Assembly: GCA_030765065.1 (NCBI GenBank)
Contig: CM060975.1
Location: 108,706,094 to 108,770,093 of the forward strand
Direction: 5' to 3'
DNA: 64,000 bases
Source of the DNA: Deroplatys truncata
Lineage: Eukaryota; Arthropoda; Insecta; Mantodea; Mantidae
Each line of letters begins with the position of its first letter. The stretch's first letter is position 1. Below, one piece after another: positions 46,406 through 58,127 of the stretch. Under the pieces are notes generated by a model that did no database searches, was not told the origin of the DNA, and saw only the letters and a program-made list of their open reading frames with translations. The position numbers and the translations under genes are program-made.

Positions 46406-46598
46406 GGGAAAGGAGAGAGAGTCTTTTGCTTTCATGCCATGTGGCCTATTTTGTATAAGAAACTTACCCCACTTCAAAACTTGAGATTATTTCCTGCTCT
46501 TATAAGGATTATGATTACAATATGGATAAAATAAGATTCTTCAGTATGATATACATTTAACATTCTGATTTTAAATGATGGATTCAAACCGCGAGAAA
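46017..46598. other. sequence downstream of the heat-shock leader
   Basis: No coding region. It holds the GA microsatellite and AT-rich DNA up to the next family A copy. Confidence 0.4.
46374..46404. repeat. (GA)n microsatellite
   Basis: About 15 GA units, immediately followed by a second short GA-rich stretch. Confidence 0.95.
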
Positions 46599-46599
46599 T

Positions 46600-47433
46600 C
46601 TGATGTCTGAACACTCAAATAATTTTCTCTACTCTTGTACAAACTATTTATACAAACCATTATTCTCCATCTACTTCATGTTAATCGAGATAAACATTTG
46701 CTAATTTCTTGTAGGTGCAAGGGGAATATGGTAGACTTTAAGTGATACTCAAATCTTTTAAGAGCTGGTTGCTATGTGGAGCTTTCCATTCTCTTTGCAT
46801 GTCCAGGATATAAAAGAAAAAGTGAATTAACGAATTTCCACTTGAGAAAAAGTGTAAGTATTGGTAAATTCAAACCAATATAAGGAATATCTCGGAAATG
46901 GCTCACTGGATGAAAAACAAAATATATGTGACATAAAGCATGTGTTTTAACGAGATCTACATTTCTTATGTAGCAAAATTGTGTATATCTCTTTCAGTTT
47001 ACCAGTTATGCAAAAGGGGACATTCCCAGAAATTTCAAGACATACATTTCATTTGCCATGAAAATATCATAAACATATGAGACCTATTTTAATCAAAATC
47101 GTTTGAGCCATTTTTGAGAAAATCAAAACTTTCGAAAAATTTTCCATGAAATTCAAGAGGGATTTTCTTAAAAATCTTCATGTCGCATCCTTGGTAGAAA
47201 CTAAACTCAAATACCAAGATGGGTATTTATCCGACTTTTCGTTTTTGAGTTATGCTGTTCAGAGATAGACAGACACAGAGATGCACAGATACGCCAAGGA
47301 CATGTTTCCAGAAATGCTTATTTGGATTCACGGCGGCACAAAACATATATTTCCGATGAAATACTGTATGGAATTTTTGGGTGGAATGCAATATTTCCCC
47401 TACTTACTATACCCAGTAGAAAAAGTAAAAAGG
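46600..47433 (+). repeat. family A repeat, L+R copy
   Basis: Starts GAAATCTGATGTCTGAACACTC and ends CTATACCCAGTAGAAAAAGT. Both modules are present; the CA tract is replaced by GACAGACACAGAGATGCAC. Confidence 0.9.
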
Positions 47434-49265
47434 ACATTATGTGCAAAAGTCTCTTAACGTGTAAGCACAAAATACACATAGTTCCTCTGGCTGAATGCAT
47501 GCATACAGTCCCAAACTATTGCTGATTCATCACTTAGATACCGAATTAGAACAGAACACAGTTCATATTTATGTTGTATAGCATTTTATCATATGAATAA
47601 TATAACAACGCAAAGCTTGTCATGTATAAGCATTTCGTGACGTACAAGTTCCAAACCAATACACCTCCCATGCAAGAAATGGTTTGTCTGTGATCAAATG
47701 TTAAATATGCCAAGGAGGGAGAGGTACGCACAACATAGGGAAATAAAGAAAGAAAAGCGAACATCTGCTAGACTTCGTACATGTTTACATGCCTCTTAGA
47801 TTTAGATAGCATTTATTTAGAGGGAAAACGTATGAAACGAATTCCGAAGATTGAAACCTACAGTGATGTGCCTTCGCCTGAGACTCAATTGCACAGGCTT
47901 TATTAAACTTATCTACTGCCTAGCTTGAAAGATGTACTGTAGTTTATAGTCTGTATTGCTAATACGCTATCCTTGGCGACAGGAGTTCTCCTTTTGTTTT
48001 CGGATAATAATAGTACCCTCACTTCTTAAGATTTTGGCTCTTTCGTGATCAATTATGACGATTAAATCCAATTCATAAACTATCACTATATGTCTTGTAT
48101 TCACTTATGTGGTTGAAGAGAAAGCTTTTCAGTTATTAGCCTGGAAAGTAAAGCTGACCTATTATTATAGTCTAGTTTCGGCACCATCTTTGTCTACAGT
48201 GAGAGTAAGAATAGAGCAAGTTAGTAAATTAAATAATCCTTGTCTAATTTGTGGTCATTTTGAGCTATTATCATTCAATTCACTGAAATTTTCAGCTTCT
48301 AAAGTTTTTATCCAAAGTTCACATATTTTAATAGCAGTATCCATTTTACCCATGCTATTTAAAACAGTTCTGGATTATTACAAGTTTATATATAGAATTT
48401 AATATGCTATAAAATCCTAATTTTGTCTAGCATTTCTGGAAAGCATTTGTAAATGAACTAAAATGGTTTCCTTATACTAGAGTTTAAAAACTCACTTTTT
48501 TAAATTCTAATTGCTCATTCATGGCTAAGAATATGAAATTTTCTTTAAACTTTTTTCGAAATTTTTTACGTAGTTGAAATTTGAAAAGGTTGTTGTATAT
48601 ACAAATGGAATTCTGTTACTGTACTATCAAAAATATAAAATGTCATGTAGATTGCTCCACAAGTTTGGCCAAAATTGAAGTTTAAAGAAATTGAAACACT
48701 GAAACTGTGACATATAATAGCACCTGAAATAAACTGTCCCAATTAATTGACTGTACACCATAAAACTTCTAAGCACAGTATTTGTCTCTTCAAATGGTAG
48801 CAGAGGAACGATTGAGCTATTTTTAAAATTATTTTATAAGCAAAAAAATTAGAAAACCAGAATTTCTTATTTATTTTTTCAGTGATCCCTCGCCTTAAAC
48901 GCATGCTAACGATCACTACTGTCCTTTAGAGCGAGAGCCCAATCGGGTTCAGCGCTGTGTCGATCCTGAATGGGAAATGGAACCGATGTTCTGTGGTGAT
49001 ACATACACTCCGGCATAAAATCAAGCTATAAGCGGTGATCGATCCTTGCTTATACTGAAAATAAGATAACGCATTTAAAAACTCGTAATCACTTTCTTTT
49101 TTGGGTAGGTTTGTCCAGCTTTAGAAATGCTATACGAATCGGGTTAAAAAAACATAATGAACAAAATAACTATCTGAGGTCAAGCACATGAGACCCCTCT
49201 GGCACCAAACAGTTACAGATAATTACATATATGGTTCACTTCTAGTTCGGAATCACTTCGTAGTC
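47434..49265. other. AT-rich sequence without recognisable genes
   Basis: A plus-strand frame at 48109-48402 (about 97 codons) has no family resemblance that I can defend. No repeat recognised. Confidence 0.35.
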
Positions 49266-49267
49266 AC

Positions 49268-49530
49268 TTAGTCCTCCTTCGTGGTATAGCTGTACCAACC
49301 TATAGTTCCGGAGGTTGCGGCTTCAAACCCGGCAGAGTGCGATAGATTTTTTTGGGGCATGACTCCCTTCGGTTGAAAAGCAAGCTGGTGGTCCCGTGAC
49401 GCAGATTTACGACGTTTGATAAAGAGGCCTCTGAGCAAAATTACCGGTCTTTCACATCCAATATAGAATGGGAAGCTAAGAGCCATAGTAGTTAAAGAGC
49501 GTCCATAAATAAAACTCAATTTAATTTAAC
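49268..49530 (+). mobile_element. tRNA-derived SINE (family 2)
   Basis: Degraded head CTTCGTGGTATAGCTGTACC, B-box relic GCTTCAAACCCGGC, then GATAAAGAGGCCTCTGAGC, GTCTTTCACATCCAATATAG, and the 3' end GTCCATAAATAAAACTCAAT. The tail is CAATTTAATTTAAC. Confidence 0.85.
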
Positions 49531-49710
49531 TTCTGGAAGAAAGCAGCAAGTCCTGCGGGAGACGACTCTTGATCTTCGTTCCAAGGAGAATACACTGCGC
49601 AAGGTACTAGGTGAAGATGTTGAAAAAATGCGCGAGTCTAAGAGAAATTGTGCAGAAATGGTACTGACTCCAGGTTTATGGTATATCTGGTTCTTTCTGA
49701 CATACGAGAA

Positions 49711-50980
49711 GTATGTACCAGAAGTATCCGACCTAACAAAAAAAAAAAAACAATTTTGGAAAAAACCGTGTTTACTTCTCTACAAAGTCTCCTTTCAGCT
49801 CGATAAACTTTTCCCAGCGATGTTCAATAGCTTCAATACCCGGTTTATAGTGAGAAGCGTTGAATTCTGCAAAATAGCCATCAACTGCAAACTCCACCTC
49901 TTCATTGTTGGCAAATCTTTTACCACCAAGCCATTTCTTCAACTTTAGAAACAGAGAATAATCAGAGGGGGCTAAATCTGGCGAATAGGGTACATGGGGA
50001 AGCAATTCGAATTTTAACTTATTGAATTTGGCCATGGCGATAATGGATGTCTGAACTGGTGCATTGTCTTGATGAAGCAAGGCTTTCTTTTTCGCTAAAT
50101 GCGGCCGTTTTTGCTGGATTTCATCATTCAAATGCTGCAATAAGTTTGCATAGTACTCGTTATTGACTGATTTTCCTTTTTCAAGATAATCAATGAAAAT
50201 TATCCCACGCGCACCCCAAAAAACTGACGCCATGACCTTGCCTGCAGATGGAACTGTCTCACCTTTTTCGGAGCCGATTCCCCCCTTTCAATCCACTGCT
50301 TTGACTGTTCCTTCGTCTTAGGTGTGAAGTGATGGACCCATGTTTTATCCATGGTTATGAATCGACTCAGCTTTATCGCAGCAAAACATCGCCAAACACT
50401 CGACTAAAACATTCTCACGATGTTTTTATTCCATTGTAAATAAACGCGGCACCCTCTTGCGCACAGCTTTTTCATGTCCAAATTTTCAGTTAGTATGCGA
50501 TGTACAGCACCTTTTTAAATGCCTACGATGTCTGCTAGCTCCCGCATTCAGTCGACAGTCATCCAATACCATTTTGTGGGTTTTCCTCACAATTTCTGGC
50601 GTGGTCACCTCATTTGGCCGACCACTGCGATTTTCGTCTTGGCAGCTCGTACGGCCTCGCTTAAATTCTGCCATTCCATATTTTACTGTTGTAAACGAAG
50701 GAGCAGACTCCCCCAGAGTAGAATCTAGCTCAGCTTTAATATTAGTTGGACTAAGACCTTTCAAATGAAAGTATTGTATCACATAACGATGACCAATTTT
50801 ATCCGTGTTTACAAATTCGCTAAGAGCGTTCACTATAGTGTTTAGCCAAGCTATCGCTAAACTATGTAGCATTGTCAAACTTCAAACTTAAGCTTTATAA
50901 GGTTGGTACTTTCACAGTCATTTGTTTGAAACAACAACCACTATCTATACGTCAGGTCAGCTATTTCTGGGACTGCCTTG
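49711..50980 (-). mobile_element. mariner transposon copy II, near full length
   Basis: About 1,270 bp. The left terminal repeat at about 49711-49735 contains CCAGAAGTATCCGACC. The right one at about 50951-50978 contains, on the minus strand, CCCAGAAATAGCTGACCTGA. It is the same family as the truncated copy at 1-787. An A-run sits just inside the left repeat. Target duplications are not clear. Confidence 0.88.
49772..50878 (-). pseudogene. mariner transposase (D,D34D), inactivated by frameshifts
   Basis: The N-terminal part (50878-50486) is open for 130 codons and includes the first HTH (FHLKGLSPTNIKAELDSTLG) and the SCQDENRSGRPNEVTTPEIV linker. The middle, 50485-50234, has frame changes and a stop; the first catalytic block is still legible as FITMDKTWVHHFTPKT. 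The C-terminal part (50233-49772) is open for 153 codons with LLHQDNAPVQTS (second Asp) and PYSPDLAPSDYSLF (third Asp); exactly 34 residues separate the Asp of HQD from the Asp of APSD, the mariner signature. All three catalytic Asp codons survive, so loss of function is due to the frameshifts and stop. Confidence 0.92.
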
Positions 50981-51994
50981 TACCAAAATGCGTTCAGTAT
51001 TTGTCTTAAAACTTTATTTTGAAAAATCTACAGACGTTAATTTTGCTTGGTGTACCTCCCCAAACTGGACAAGCATATGTGAGTAAAGGAATCACATGAT
51101 ATTTGCAAAGAAGACCTGCGGTTGAGAATACGATACAATTTACGTAATCTAGAGTAAGCGACATTTAATTTTGAATGAGAATTCCAGGTCAGTCAACGAT
51201 CAAAATGTAGGCCAAGATATTTAACAGTGTCATAGTACGTTTCCAACATATGGGAATAGTCACAGAGAGGGAACAATGCAACGAGGATGTAAAAATCATG
51301 GTTTCGCATTTCTTGTTGTTCAAAGAAATCCTCGTAATTACTGTACAGCTGCATTTACTTGTCTTGACAATCTGTTCCTTGTAGGTACATGTTCGTAATA
51401 ATGTTCCAATCTTGTGCACTTCAATACATCGGTATATCTTAATCAAAGACTTCGCATACTGTGGCATATTTGCGTAAATAGCACGAAACCAAAACTTCTG
51501 ATTTTGAAATAGCAAGAGTGGTAAAGTAAACGCGCTGTCATCTGTAGGCTTGTTGACTGCGCCACATCGCAGTAGGGCACCCTCTTGTACTGGTACACCA
51601 TCCACGTTTTATTTTCGTATGAATGGCCGCGAGGCACCGTTCCGATAAACGGTTTTCCTTGTTTTTCCCCCCTCTTTTAGTGGCAGATCGTGGAGAACCC
51701 TACAGGATGCTCGGGAGCTCCTCTGAGTTCTTTTCCTGCAGTGGGATGTTTTTATACAATATCTGTACACATATAACAACACTGTAATCAACATTTTCTG
51801 AACATTATCTGAGATTAAGGGGAACCAAAAACGCATTATTTCCAATGTCTAATTTAGCAGCTTCATGACTCAACTCAGAAGATAAGATATGGATTAATAT
51901 TTCATCGTGTACTTCACTGTTTGGTGAAAAATAAAATGCTGCACTGAACAGTAAACAACTATGAGCATTTTTAATAGAGTATTAAACGTCTTAT
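50981..51994. other. unassigned sequence
   Basis: A 138-codon minus-strand frame (51605-51189) is open but I recognise no domain in it. I do not call it a gene. Confidence 0.4.
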
Positions 51995-52832
51995 TTAAAA
52001 AAATCTGATGTGTTATACTCACATGACTTTCTCTACTCTTGTAGAAACTATTTTTACAAACGCTTATTCTCCATATGCTTCATGTTAATCGAGATGTCAA
52101 TCTTATTGCTAATTTTCTTGTAGGTGCAAGGGGAATTGGCAGGCTTTAAGCGATAGTCAAATATTTTAAGAGCTGGTTGCTATGTAGAGTATTCCATTCT
52201 CTGTGCATTACCAGGACAAAAGAAAAGAATAACGAATTTGAGAAAAAGTGTATTGGAAAGTTTAATGTAATAACAAGTAGTATCTCGAAAATGGTTCACC
52301 CAACAACAAAAATGTATATGACATAAACCGTGCATTTTAACGCGATCTACATTTTTTTGTGTAGTAAAATTGTGTCTATCTCTTATAGTTCACCAGTTAT
52401 GCAAAAGTCGTTCACAAAGAATACTTTTGGAGACATTCCCAGAAAATTCGAGAAATAGATTTCATTTGTCGTGAAAATATCTTAAACATATGATATTTTA
52501 ATCAAAATTGTTAGAGCCATTTTTGAGAAAATTAAAATTTTCGAAAAATGTTCCATGTAAAGGGTAATTTGGGGTGGGGGATTTTCTTTAAAACCTTCGT
52601 GTCGCATCTCTGGAAGATACTGAACCTAAATACCAAGTTTGGTGTTTATCCGACTGTTCGTTTCTGAGTTATGCTGTTCACAGACAGACACACACACACG
52701 GACATGTTTCCGAAAATGCTTTTTTTTGGATTCAGGGCGTCTCAAAACATGTATTTCCGGTGAAATTTAGCTTTCGAATTTTTGGGTGGAATACAATACT
52801 TCCCCTACTTATTATACGTAGTAGAGAAAGCA
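51995..52832 (+). repeat. family A repeat, complete L+R copy
   Basis: Starts in an A-run before TCTGATGTGTTATACTC, ends TTATTATACGTAGTAGAGAAAG. A good representative of the intact single-copy form, about 835 bp, with a short CA tract at 52683-52698. Confidence 0.93.
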
Positions 52833-53640
52833 ACAATCATTTCCATAGAAATAATTTATACAAATTTCAAGCTTTTATACACTTTTGTAGATTTGGCAAG
52901 TGAATATAGCATCCCACAAGTAAAACATTGTAAGAAGAGTTCCAAGATATCTTAGGGCTTCAAAATCGGCATCAGAATAAAAGTATATAAAATATATAAA
53001 TGCTAAAATAAAAATCGCCATTTGTAACTCTCCTAAACACTTATAAAAGGACAATCTAAAGACAAAATGTCCATTTTTTGATACCCTTTTGTGCATGTGG
53101 ACATTATCTTTGAATTAAAAATGATTGAATCGATTACTATGAAACTTACTCTAGGTTCTACTTAGAGACAGTCTCCCTGTTAATTTAATTGCCCTCCATA
53201 AAAGGGGTTTTATATAATGGGGGAAGTCAGACAATTGAAATACCTCATTTAATATCATGTTTAACGAAAAATATTACATAACAAAAATTTATGAAGTTAA
53301 TATTTGTGACAGGTGTGATCACAATAAATATTTTAGAACGTATCCTTAAAGTTTATTCTTTCATTCGTGTCCTCGAATAGATAACGTTTCAGACAGTTAA
53401 TACATACATCTGGAAAGGATTGAACATATTATGTTTTCATTTGTTTAGTTTAATTGGTTAATTATTTTTAAAACAGTAACAGTAGAGTAATCATTATGTT
53501 TGTTAAATTATGCAACATATTATAATTTTCCAAACAACTTAACATGCATATATTGTTTAAAAACCCTTAATTATTACTTTCCTGTATTGATTTCAATTCC
53601 TATATTAAAAATCGTTCTGAAGTTAGGAGACTAAAGTCAA
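52833..53640. other. unassigned AT-rich sequence
   Basis: No feature recognised. Confidence 0.4.
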
Positions 53641-53644
53641 GTGC

Positions 53645-53655
53645 TCGCGCGCGCG

Positions 53656-53692
<37 letters not shown>
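53645..53692. repeat. compound (CG)n-(CA)n microsatellite
   Basis: About 10 CG units followed directly by about 13 CA units. Alternating purine-pyrimidine DNA of this kind is prone to form Z-DNA. Confidence 0.96.
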
Positions 53693-53694
<2 letters not shown>

Positions 53695-53701
53695 CTAGAA
53701 T

Positions 53702-53995
53702 CTCCGTCACGAACGAAGGCGGTTGCGCAGCAACAAAACCTCCGCCACGTATTAGTCAATGCTTCCTTACCAATCAACGACAGATTCTTTCTGAGATGTC
53801 AACCTGAGGACCCCTTCCAAAATTTTGTCTCCGAAGGACAATCTAGCAACTAAGAATAAGCTAGGATACTATCAACTTATAATAACTATAATCTGTCACC
53901 AGTTCGTGCCAAACCCAACCTGTTTGCGAGCACTTCTCTTCTCCTCCTTGCAATTGCATAGTAACTGTCATTCATCGCCTTCGTTCGTGATGGAG
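53702..53995. mobile_element. short palindromic-end element (MITE-like)
   Basis: The left end CTCCGTCACGAACGAAGGCG (53702-53721) is repeated in inverse at the right end, whose reverse complement reads CTCCATCACGAACGAAGGCG (53976-53995). About 255 bp lie between, with no coding content. No clear target duplication. The family is unknown to me. Confidence 0.65.
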
Positions 53996-54394
53996 TCTTA
54001 GGACACATGTCACACGTAATGTTCCCAGCCACATCGATAAACGTCAAAAGTTAGCAAGCGAAGTGATGCCGTTAGTAAATGCATGCATTACTAATAGGGA
54101 AGAAAATGCATATGATTATTTAACATTATTCTAATGTGTATAACTCAACCAATGAGGTAGTATGTTACTTGTTTGCTAATGATTCATGCTAAGCGACTAA
54201 TCACATGCAATTTTTTTTTCCATTTATATACCGCTTTTAAATCTAAATCATATCGGCGACTTTTGCCTTTGGAGCAATAAAATCGCTCATTGCCAATGAT
54301 GTTCACTCGTTTTACTTATGTTAATCGTTGGGTTTTAGTTTGTATTGTCTTTAAACTCACACACACGCACACACACACATTCATACTCTCTTTC
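53996..54394. other. unassigned sequence with short CA tract
   Basis: AT-rich; a short ACACAC run at 54358-54379. Nothing else recognised. Confidence 0.4.
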
Positions 54395-54530
54395 ATGCTT
54401 TGAGACTCTGGGGAGGACTGGGAATAATTCTGGCTAAAGGAAACTCCCCACCTCTAGCCAGTAATCGAACCCGGACCTCGGGATTTGGAGACTAGCATGG
54501 TAACCACCAAACCATAGGTGCAGTACGTTT
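54395..54530 (-). mobile_element. tRNA-like SINE fragment (family 4), minus strand
   Basis: On the minus strand: ACCTATGGTTTGGTGGTTAC (A-box region), TCCCGAGGTCC, then B box GGGTTCGATTACTGG. The following sequence, GAGGTGGGGAGTTTCC, is not tRNA. Spacing between boxes is tRNA-like. This head differs from families 1-3. Confidence 0.7.
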
Positions 54531-54774
54531 TTTATTGTTGGCCAGAGAAACCAAGCTAAGCTTCATTCTTCGTTAATTTAAGCGATAAAGTATACACAAC
54601 ACTAAGACAAATCCTTTCATTAAAAATCGCGAATAAATGTCATATAGGGAGTAGAGGTGAATTCGTATAGTAAAACACATAATAATTTAATTCAGCGAAG
54701 TTTCGGCCAGAGATAACAATATACAACCGGACATGTAGGTTTAAGCCACGTTAGAAAATATGTAACAAATAAAT
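54531..54774. other. unassigned sequence
   Basis: No feature recognised. Confidence 0.35.
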
Positions 54775-55590
54775 TAAAGAATCTTATGTGTTACATCTAG
54801 AGCAAAGTAGAATGTTTCGCTACTCTTGTATAAACTATTTTTACAAACGCTTATTCTCCACCTACTTCTTGTTAATCTAATTGCTAATTTTCTTGTAGGT
54901 GCAAGGGGAATATGGTAGGCTTTAAGTGATAGCCAAAATCTTTTAAGTTGCTACATGAAACATTCCATTCTCTTTGCATGTCCAGGACATAAAAAAGCTA
55001 ATAATGACTACCCATTAAAAAAAACAGTGTAAGTATTGGAAAATTCAAACAAATGACTAGGAATATCTCGGAAATGATTCACTCCACAAAAAATATATAT
55101 AAGTTGTGTGTTTTAAGTAGTTCTACATTTTTTGTATAGAAACATATTGACTACCTCTTACGGTTTACCAGTTATGCGAAAGTCATTTAGAAGGAAGAGA
55201 GCTTTTGGGCACATTCCCAGAAAATCCCAGATATACATTTTATTTGTCATGAAAATGTCTTAAATATATGACATTTTAATCAAAATCTTTACAGCCATTT
55301 TTGGGAAAGTCAAAATTCGGGTGAGAGGATTTTCTTGAAAATCTTCGTGTCGCATCTTTAAAAGATGCTGAACCCAAATTCCAAGTTTGGTATTTATGCA
55401 ACTTATGTTTTTGAATTATGCTGTCCACAGACACACATAAGAAACACACACGGACCTTTTTCTAAAAGTGCTTTTTCTGGATTCAGGGGGCCTCAAAGCA
55501 TGTATTTCCGGTGAAATCTCGGTATGCAATTTTTGGGGTGGAATGCAATACTTCCTTTACTTACTATATGTAGTAGGGAAAGTAAAAAGC
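54775..55590 (+). repeat. family A repeat, L+R copy
   Basis: Starts AAAGAATCTTATGTGTTACA and ends TTACTATATGTAGTAGGGAAAG. A short unrelated insertion (AGAGCAAAGTAGAATG) lies in the first 40 bp. The CA tract is short and imperfect. Confidence 0.9.
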
Positions 55591-56403
55591 GTTAAATAGT
55601 TAACTAATAAACCCATCTTGAATTGTTTTGGAACACATCGGCCAGATTAAGACATCAAATTCATCTATAAAGTTCAACAGCCGTTCTTTAGCAGCCGGAG
55701 CAAAAAAAAACAGAAGGCGGCGATGATGACCACAATAACCATCGCAGCAATCAACACCGCGAGACCGCATTACTTCTCAACATACTGCGCTATATTTATT
55801 TTAAATCCCACAAAAAACGACACTAAATAACAGCCTTAACGTGTCGGCGGAAAATAAACAATTCTATCTCAAAATAGAGCCCAACGTGGAGCACACATTT
55901 CGCTTCATAACTCAATCTTTTATTGTATCCAGTGTATAACAAGCACAAGAAATAACCTCTGGTTTTGTGATAGTAAACGTATTATTTACACTTTAATTTT
56001 TACTAATAGTATAGAAAAGAGAGTACTTAGTATAATAGCTCACGCTTCGGATTACATTAGAAATCCTTTCCTGCTTAGCGACCTTGGCATTTCCGAGGCG
56101 ACCCCACTGTTTCTCATCATCAGCTGCACATTTATTTTTTCCAGCATAGGAATCCTCTACTATACATACTGTATATATGGTTCAGTTATAGTCTACTTCA
56201 TGAACGAAGATGGTAAATGACACTTGCCGCGCAGACAGTTGCAAGGACGGGTAAAGGAGTGACCGCAAGTAACTAGTTGTATGGTGCGAAACGGGTGAAA
56301 CTTTATTTTGTTGTTAAACGTTAATTCACTAAGCCATAATTAGCTATCTTAGCTTATTTTTCTTCACTGGATTCTCTAGACAAATGCATCAAAATAATTA
56401 TTA
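55591..56403. other. unassigned sequence
   Basis: No gene or repeat recognised. Confidence 0.35.
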
Positions 56404-56414
56404 TGATATGAAAT

Positions 56415-56916
56415 ACGGAGCGGGATGGCTCAGGCGGTTACGTCTGTAGCCCGCATTCGGGAGGTCGTGGGTTCGATTCCCGCTGGCGACCTTCCTAACC
56501 CATGGGTTTTTCGGGGTTTCCCCGGGTCGCTGAGCGAATACTGGGAAGGTTGCTTACATCATATAAATTTCCTGTCCCTCCATTTCACCTCCATTCTCAT
56601 TTCACTTCATCTTCCATCTGCTTGGTCTGTTTCAGGGTTGAAAGTGCCGGAGGGAATCTCGGTGTTGCATGGCGGGGGAAAAATCTAACCCTTCGTCCCC
56701 CGAAATGGGGGCGTTCTCCGAGTCCCAGCCCCCCGCAGGGGAGAGGGGAGCCGGTTAATGTAGGGACCCTGTTATGCCTCCTGATCAGGCCGCCCTCTGT
56801 CTCCTCTCACCTCACTCCTCCCTCCCGGAGGCACCCAGTCAGGAGCTGCAGGCACAAAAAATCTTGGAGGTCGCGGTGTTAAGTGCCCCTCCGCGGTTAG
56901 TCTTAGTCCTAATCCT
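56415..56916 (+). mobile_element. tRNA-derived SINE (family 1), complete with target-site duplication
   Basis: About 500 bp flanked by the direct repeat TGATATGAAAT (56404-56414 and 56917-56927). The head has an A box TGGCTCAGGCGG (56426-56437) and a B box GGTTCGATTCC (56470-56480), giving an internal Pol III promoter. The body contains CCATGGGTTTTTCGGGG, CCTGTCCCTCCATTTCACC and CCTCCCTCCCGGAGGCACC. The 3' end TTAGTCTTAGTCCTAATCC abuts the duplication. The duplication and good boxes mark this as the youngest family-1 copy in the window. A 126-codon frame over it is not a gene. Confidence 0.93.
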
Positions 56917-56927
56917 TGATATGAAAT

Positions 56928-57714
56928 GGTAATTTAAATAAAATATTATTATTATTCCGTTTTTCAGAGTATGTCATGTAGTTTAGCAGAACCTGCACCG
57001 CTGCATCCCTATCCGATGGTGGTAATAATTTAAGATTTCCTAACTATGGCTATCTTAGAAGGAATCTCTTAAATCAATACTTGGCTGTTGTGCGTATTAG
57101 GGATATATGTAAATCATTTCTAACCTGTCGCCCCCTCGAGGTCGAGTCTTCAATAACATTATGTACATTGGGCTAGCCTGCCTCTCATTACTTACACCAA
57201 TCATAGAAGACCTCTTTGAAAGAGAGACTATTTTTGACACCCTTACTTCGTTTCACGTAGTATACGAGTAATATTATTCATTGGTTCATTTTTGTTTCTT
57301 TTAATTTGTTTAACCAATACCAGAGAGGAGTGATAAGGGCTGGATGGAGCCTAGTGCTAGATAAATGTGAATCCCTTAGGGGAAAAAATCGTTATTGTGA
57401 TACTGGGGGCAAGTTTGCTGCACATAAACATATTGGATTAATAACGCATAGTACGGATGAGATTGCCATATTATCTAATTGCATCGGGAGAGTTCCAGTG
57501 CCAACTTTTTTTTTCATGATCCGCAAGAAGCGTAAACAACTTCATAAATGTTTCAGCACTTTGCATGGGTAAACTTTGATATTGGATTATGGCCGGTGTT
57601 ATATACACACGCATACATTGCATAACTTTTATTGCTTTCAAAACATCATTGCATGTAATGGAGAACAAATAACATGGTGATTTAGTTATTTTTAGGGATG
57701 TAAGGCATATTTTC
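56928..57714. other. unassigned sequence
   Basis: Short TTATTATTATT run right after the SINE; otherwise no feature recognised. Confidence 0.35.
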
Positions 57715-57849
57715 TCACTTTTGTTCCATATCAGTGACTATCAGAAGTCGCATCGCATGCATCTCAACCGTGGCATCATGGGAACGTTGGTTGCGTTGTC
57801 TTGCCGCTGCCAACATTTGAAATCCCAACATAGCTGTAACACTACTTAG

Positions 57850-58127
57850 GACCCTAAACCGCAAGGCGTAGCCGAGGTATTGAGTGCCCTCAGTCTCAAA
57901 GCGTAGCCGAGGGATGTTTTTTAGAAGGAGAGGAGTGGAGCACGGCAGCAACTGCGAAGCGACGACAGGACGTGGCCGACAGGGGTCTGCGCGTCTAAAA
58001 TTCAAATGATTCACTTTGTCAAAAACTCAAAAAGTCTCAAAAATCCGCCAAAAACGACTATATAAGAACGGTCGCATAAAAGAGAGCAATATATTGCCGC
58101 CGGAGCAACATCTACTACATCAAAATG
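57850..58127 (+). promoter_or_regulatory. candidate TATA promoter with upstream direct repeats
   Basis: ACTATATAAGAACGG gives a TATA box at about 58058-58066. About 60 bp downstream an ATG (58125) lies in the context CATCAAAATG, a good match to the insect start consensus. It opens a short frame (MFLINQGLLWIAKKKKTLIS) that stops after 20 codons unless spliced. Upstream, GCGTAGCCGAGG occurs twice (about 57866 and 57902). The region is GC-richer than its flanks. It could be a short first exon of a secreted or cuticle-type gene, or a chance arrangement. Confidence 0.3.

Noticed and set aside
48109..48402. 97-codon ORF
   Set aside because: Low-complexity hydrophobic sequence in AT-rich DNA; no family resemblance or transcription signals.
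51189..51605. 138-codon minus-strand ORF
   Set aside because: No recognisable domain, overlapped by other frames, and no promoter or splice context; not called.
56420..56490. A possible tRNA gene
   Set aside because: A and B boxes are good, but the sequence cannot close an acceptor stem and continues into the SINE body; same for 32.4 kb minus, 54.5 kb minus and 4.6 kb minus.
56425..56882. ORFs of 87 and 126 codons
   Set aside because: They lie wholly inside the SINE with target duplication.
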